Below, in pieces: positions 60,874 to 64,000 of a DNA stretch of 64,000 nt. Both the position numbers and the translations under genes were made by a program. Numbering within the stretch: position 1 is the stretch's first letter; each line of letters opens with the position of its first letter. Under the pieces are notes generated by a model. It ran no database searches, had not been told where the DNA came from, and saw nothing but the letters and a program-made list of their open reading frames with translations. Source of the DNA: an uncultured Pseudomonas sp. (lineage in GTDB: Bacteria > Pseudomonadota > Gammaproteobacteria > Pseudomonadales > Pseudomonadaceae); the NCBI RefSeq assembly GCF_913774235.1, contig NZ_CAJYDW010000005.1, positions 434,001 to 498,000 on the forward strand, read 5' to 3'.

Positions 60874-61887
60874 ATGTCCCTGGATCTCGAAAAGCGCTTT
60901 CCCCGCGTCAAGCTCGGTTATTTCCCGTCCCCCCTGCACAAGCTCGAGCGTATGTCGAAGGACCTCGGCATCGAACTCTGGGCCAAGCGTGACGACGTCT
61001 CGTCCGGTCTCGCCTATGGCGGCAACAAGGTGCGCAAACTGGAATGGCTGGCCGCCGATGCCCTGGCGCAGGGCTGCGATACCCTGGTCTCCATCGGCAA
61101 CATCCAGTCCAACCACACGCGCCAGGTCGCGGCGGTCGCCGCGGTACTGGGCCTCAAGTGCCGCCTGGTCCAGGAGGAGTGGACCAAGTGGGAAGACCCG
61201 GTGTACGACAAGGTCGGCAACATCCTGCTGTCCCGCCTGATGGGTGCCCAGACGTTGCTCGAAGGCGAAGGCTATTCCACCGCCGTGAAGGCCACCTGGG
61301 AGCGGGCCCTGGAAGAGGTACGGCGCGAAGGCGGCAAGCCCTACGCCATTTCCGCCGGCGCCTCGGACCATCCGCTGGGTGGCCTGGGCTACGCTCATTT
61401 CGCCGATGAGCTGGCGGCCCAGGAGCGTGACCAGGGTATCTTCTTCGACACCGTGGTCACCGCCACCTGCACCGGCTCCACCCAGGGCGGCATGGTGGTG
61501 GGCTTTCGCGCCCAGGAGCGCGAGCGCCGGCTGATCGGCATGGACACCGCCGCCGATGCCGAGATGACCCGCGCCGCCGTCACCAAGATCGCCCGCAACA
61601 CCGCCGAAATGATCGGCCTGAAGCGGGAAATTCGTGACGAGGATGTCATCATCGAGCCGCGCTTCTGCGGCCCGGACTACGGCTTGCCGGACGGTCCCAC
61701 CGTCGAGGCCATCCGCTACACGGCGCAGATGGAAGGCATGCTCACCGACCCGGTCTACGAAGGAAAATCCATGGCCGGCCTGATCGCCATGGCCCGCAGT
61801 GGCGAGATCGCCAAGGGCAGTCGCGTGCTCTACGTTCACCTCGGGGGCGCCCCGGCCCTCAACGCCTACCACAACGCCTTCGCCTAA
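60874..61887 (+). CDS. acdS: ACC deaminase (PLP-dependent)
   Basis: 337 residues. PLP lysine K52 in GGNKVRK; S79 in IQSNHTRQ; Y in PDYGLP (UW4 Y268). The two residues that separate ACC deaminase from D-cysteine desulfhydrase in mutagenesis of the UW4 enzyme (E295, L322) are both present as E296 (DPVYEGKS) and L323 (YVHLGGAP); desulfhydrases have Thr at these places in E. coli DcyD. So ACC deaminase is the better call, turning 1-aminocyclopropane-1-carboxylate into 2-oxobutyrate and ammonia and lowering plant ethylene. Divergent Lrp-family gene supports it. Confidence 0.85.
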   Translation: MSLDLEKRFPRVKLGYFPSPLHKLERMSKDLGIELWAKRDDVSSGLAYGGNKVRKLEWLAADALAQGCDTLVSIGNIQSNHTRQVAAVAAVLGLKCRLVQEEWTKWEDPVYDKVGNILLSRLMGAQTLLEGEGYSTAVKATWERALEEVRREGGKPYAISAGASDHPLGGLGYAHFADELAAQERDQGIFFDTVVTATCTGSTQGGMVVGFRAQERERRLIGMDTAADAEMTRAAVTKIARNTAEMIGLKREIRDEDVIIEPRFCGPDYGLPDGPTVEAIRYTAQMEGMLTDPVYEGKSMAGLIAMARSGEIAKGSRVLYVHLGGAPALNAYHNAFA

Positions 61888-61921
61888 GCCCAGCTCACGT
61901 CCGGTCACAAGGAGGTTCAGC

Positions 61922-62326
61922 ATGACGCTCCACGAATGGACAAGTCTGGCCGACTCCCGACCGGCCGTGGCGCTGGTCATCCTGCACGGCGGCCTCGACG
62001 CCGCCGTGACGGCTGACCTGCACGCCGGCCTGCCCAGCTGCAGTGAACTGCCGGTGCTACAGCTGGAGGACGTCACCGCACTGCACGAGGACTGGACGGA
62101 CCGTGGCCCGCACAGCCGGGCCACGAGCCTGCTGAGCCGGCTGGGCAGTGACTGCCTGCTGCTGGTGGTCGAGCCGGATGGCACCCAGGAGCTGGAATGG
62201 CTCGGCTCGGTCGCCGGTCAGCGACTGCTGCACTTCACCGCGGGCTGGGGAACGCCTCCGCGCGATCTCATCGCCCGTCTGCAGCAACTCAGGCGCGAGC
62301 GGCTGCTGGCCGTGCTGCCGCTCTAG
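61922..62326 (+). CDS. Small hypothetical protein downstream of acdS
   Basis: 134 residues from the ATG at 61922 with AAGGAGG before it. Not recognised. Alternating hydrophobic segments (VALVILHGGLDAAVT, CLLLVVEPDG) suggest a compact alpha/beta fold; no Cys motif, no signal peptide, no membrane segment. 34 nt after acdS, so likely co-transcribed. Confidence 0.65.
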   Translation: MTLHEWTSLADSRPAVALVILHGGLDAAVTADLHAGLPSCSELPVLQLEDVTALHEDWTDRGPHSRATSLLSRLGSDCLLLVVEPDGTQELEWLGSVAGQRLLHFTAGWGTPPRDLIARLQQLRRERLLAVLPL

Positions 62327-62466
62327 CGGCTTGGCATATGGGGTCCAGCGCCGGCCATCGCGGAACGCCATGGCCATGATCAACCTCAGTGCAGCCCCGT
62401 CGCGTGGAAAACGGCGCAGCCTTTGCCGTGGATGACCTCGTTGCGCGGCGTGCGCCCTCACCCCAA

Positions 62467-62487
62467 CCCTCTCCCAGCGGGAGAGGG
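62467..62487. repeat. Palindromic repeat CCCTCTCCC-N3-GGGAGAGGG
   Basis: Perfect 9-bp arms with a 3-nt loop, preceded by CTCACCCCAA. Similar palindromes recur between genes in many GC-rich gammaproteobacteria; may act as a terminator for the small gene. Confidence 0.6.
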
Positions 62488-62550
62488 GGCTATCCGAGCG
62501 GGCGTCCATTTCCATCAGCCACGGCAAGATCAGATCAACCGTCGCACCTC

Positions 62551-62580
62551 CACCTGTAGGAGCGGCCCATGGCCGCGATC
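62551..62580. repeat. REP-like element
   Basis: GTAGGAGCGGCCCATGGCCG… with inner palindrome GCGGCC-CAT-GGCCGC (62562-62576). GTAGGAGCGG-type starts are characteristic of Pseudomonas REP sequences. Confidence 0.55.
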
Positions 62581-62659
62581 CCCCCGTCAATTCGGGCAGC
62601 GATACCAGTGAAAGCGCGCAACCCCGGCCGCGATACCTTACCAACCCGCGCCACCGGCG

Positions 62660-62863
62660 CTACTCCCCGCTGATCCCCGCTTCCTTGGCCCGCCGCCGCG
62701 GCCGGCGTACCAGTTCGCCCTGGCAATTCGGGCAGCGCCCCTGCAAGGGGCCCGCCACGCAGTCCGCGCAGAAGGTGCACTCATAGGAACAGATCAGCGC
62801 CTGCTCGCTATCGGCCGGCAGGGGTGCGGTGCAGTGTTCGCAGGTGGTGCGCATCTCCAGCAT
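62660..62863 (-). CDS. DUF1272 zinc-ribbon protein
   Basis: 67 residues from the ATG at 62863. Four Cys pairs: CEHC, ICSYECTFCADC and GRCPNC, the DUF1272 pattern that should hold two zinc ions. The C terminus is basic (RRPRRRAK). Function unknown. 17 nt after the AraC-type gene on the same strand, so probably its co-transcribed partner. Confidence 0.88.
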   Translation of the reverse strand: MLEMRTTCEHCTAPLPADSEQALICSYECTFCADCVAGPLQGRCPNCQGELVRRPRRRAKEAGISGE

Positions 62864-62880
62864 GGTGCTCTCTCCTTGGC

Positions 62881-63867
62881 TCAGGCGCCGAAGCGCGCCG
62901 CGTAATCCTGGGGGCTGACCGCCAGGTGTTTGTGGAAGGTGCGTCGCAGATTTTCCGGATGGCCGAAGCCGCACAGGCGCGAGACTGTGGCGATGGAGGC
63001 CTGGCCGTCCTGCAGCAGTACCCGAGCGGTTTCCAAACGCACCTGCTCGACATAACGCCCTGGCCCCATGCCCACCTCGCGGCTGAACAGCCGCGACAGG
63101 GTCCGCGGCGCCATGTGGGCTCGTTCGGCCAGGCGCTCCAGGCCCAGGTCTTCGCCCAGGTGGCCGGGAATCCAGTCGAGCAGGGCGGCCAGTCGCGGCG
63201 TACGGCCCGGGTCCGGCGCGAGGCAGGCGCTGAATTGCGCCTGGCCACCGGGGCGGCGCAGGAACATCACCAGGCGCCGCGCCACCGCCAGGGCCAGGGG
63301 CCGGCCAAGGTCGGCCTCCACCAGGGCCAACGCCAGATCGATGCCCGCCGTGACACCCGCTGAGGTAAAGACGTGGGGATCACCATCGCGCCCCAGAGGA
63401 TCATAGGTATGCAGCCGGTCACCCTGTACCTCGATGGCGGGGAAGGCGTCCAGCTCCTCGACATAGGCCCAATGCGTGGTGGCGCGGCGGCCATCGAGCA
63501 GGCCGGCGCTGGCCAGCAGCAGGGCGCCGGAACACACCGAGCCCAGGCGGCGTATCCGGGGTTCGAGATCCCTCAGCCAGGCCTTCAGGCCGGCGTCTTC
63601 GCGCAAGGCGTTGATGCCCATTCCGCCCGGAATCAGCAGGGTATCCAGCTGCGTCAGGTCCAGTTCGTACCAACTCTGTTCCGCCTGGATGCCGATGCCG
63701 GCGGAGGTGCGCACCAATCCCTCGGCAGCGCCCAGCAGCTTCAGCTCATAGTAGGCGGGCAGTCCCTGGCGCTCGCGCTCCAGGTTGGCGGAGGCGAACA
63801 CCTGCAGCGGGCCGGTGACGTCCAGGCTCATGACGTCGGGATAGAGCAGGGCGGCGATCAGCGGCAT
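62881..63867 (-). CDS. GlxA/FtrA-like regulator (DJ-1/PfpI domain plus AraC HTH)
   Basis: 328 residues from the ATG at 63867; longer frame to the window edge is not used. N-terminal DJ-1/PfpI-like domain: IAALLYPDVMSLDVTGPLQVF and the nucleophile-elbow Cys in GSVCSGALLLASAG. C-terminal AraC domain with two HTHs (LERLAERAHMAPRTLSRLFSREVG and IATVSRLCGFGHPENLRRTFHKH). This class controls catabolic genes for quaternary amines and related compounds or stress functions; target unknown. Confidence 0.9.
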   Translation of the reverse strand: MPLIAALLYPDVMSLDVTGPLQVFASANLERERQGLPAYYELKLLGAAEGLVRTSAGIGIQAEQSWYELDLTQLDTLLIPGGMGINALREDAGLKAWLRDLEPRIRRLGSVCSGALLLASAGLLDGRRATTHWAYVEELDAFPAIEVQGDRLHTYDPLGRDGDPHVFTSAGVTAGIDLALALVEADLGRPLALAVARRLVMFLRRPGGQAQFSACLAPDPGRTPRLAALLDWIPGHLGEDLGLERLAERAHMAPRTLSRLFSREVGMGPGRYVEQVRLETARVLLQDGQASIATVSRLCGFGHPENLRRTFHKHLAVSPQDYAARFGA

Positions 63868-64000
63868 GGTGGCTCTCCAGGGTAGTGCGTCGAGCATGCC
63901 CTCCTGGGCCGACTGGCGACAAGGCCAAAGACCCCACGAATCCGGCCAGTTCGCGCCGATTTGGCGCCATCGGCGCCTGGCCTTATCATCGCCGCCCATG

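Larger units (their letters stand above)
62327..62659. other. Repeat-bearing intergenic region
   Basis: 333 nt with no gene; contains two palindromic repeats annotated separately. Confidence 0.5.

Noticed and set aside
60874-61887. D-cysteine desulfhydrase as the identity of this PLP enzyme
   Set aside because: Has Glu296 and Leu323, the ACC-deaminase residues, where E. coli DcyD has Thr.
60715-62184. Upstream in-frame extension of the Lrp-family gene
   Set aside because: Runs antisense across acdS; the ATG at 60714 gives the normal Lrp length.
1-64000. tRNA, rRNA, CRISPR arrays and phage integrases
   Set aside because: Looked for on both strands by eye; no cloverleaf-like block, repeat-spacer pattern or integrase motif was found.

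Overview
The window reads as chromosomal DNA of a GC-rich gammaproteobacterium, almost certainly a Pseudomonas. The evidence is the complete Pseudomonas-type histidine-utilisation set (hutC, D, F, G, I, U), a pauA-pauC-pauB-pauD polyamine pathway whose products read like Pseudomonas proteins, and the general codon use. The P. oryzihabitans/psychrotolerans group is a guess. No rRNA, tRNA or CRISPR array was seen.

Layout. (1) 1-4.35 kb is a visibly AT-rich block: a CHAT-fold peptidase-like protein cut by the left edge, convergent with a two-gene unit (small putative winged-helix protein, then an SF1 helicase). It looks like a horizontally acquired, possibly defensive, module and is the best candidate for an undescribed system. 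(2) 4.7-16.4 kb: a NUDIX hydrolase, a PAP2-phosphatase/autotransporter fusion behind a possible PHO box, a LysR gene divergent from dabB-dabA (inorganic-carbon uptake), a membrane-anchored BPL_N protein, a tiny membrane protein and an orphan outer-membrane efflux factor. (3) 16.7-20.7 kb: MFS transporter, LysR, RraA-family protein and a DUF1932-type dehydrogenase, probably one catabolic unit for an unidentified organic acid. (4) 20.7-27.3 kb: the hut locus with two palindromic HutC-type operators but no hutH. (5) 27.6-31.6 kb: MFS transporter, NylB'-like serine hydrolase and LysR. (6) 31.8-36.8 kb: pauACBD, the full gamma-glutamylated putrescine route to GABA. (7) 37-46 kb: MFS/TetR divergent pair with twin operators, SnoaL-like secreted protein, amidase, CDF transporter, DUF2254 membrane protein, lone cyclodeaminase, a GntP permease relic and a split ChrA transporter. 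(8) 46-55.1 kb: LysR divergent from a five-gene peptide/opine-type ABC transporter followed by two M20 amidohydrolases. (9) 55.1-60 kb: a compositionally different module (GntR, MFS, LigI-like lactonase, GntP) with a 175-bp MITE-like element that supplies a stop codon. (10) 60.2-64 kb: acdR/acdS (ACC deaminase), a small unknown protein, palindromic repeats, a DUF1272 zinc-ribbon protein and a DJ-1/AraC regulator.

Overall this is a metabolic accessory region. Several nitrogen-compound routes (histidine, polyamines, ACC, peptides, amides) sit side by side, each with its own local regulator, and foreign DNA is visible at the left edge and around 55-60 kb.
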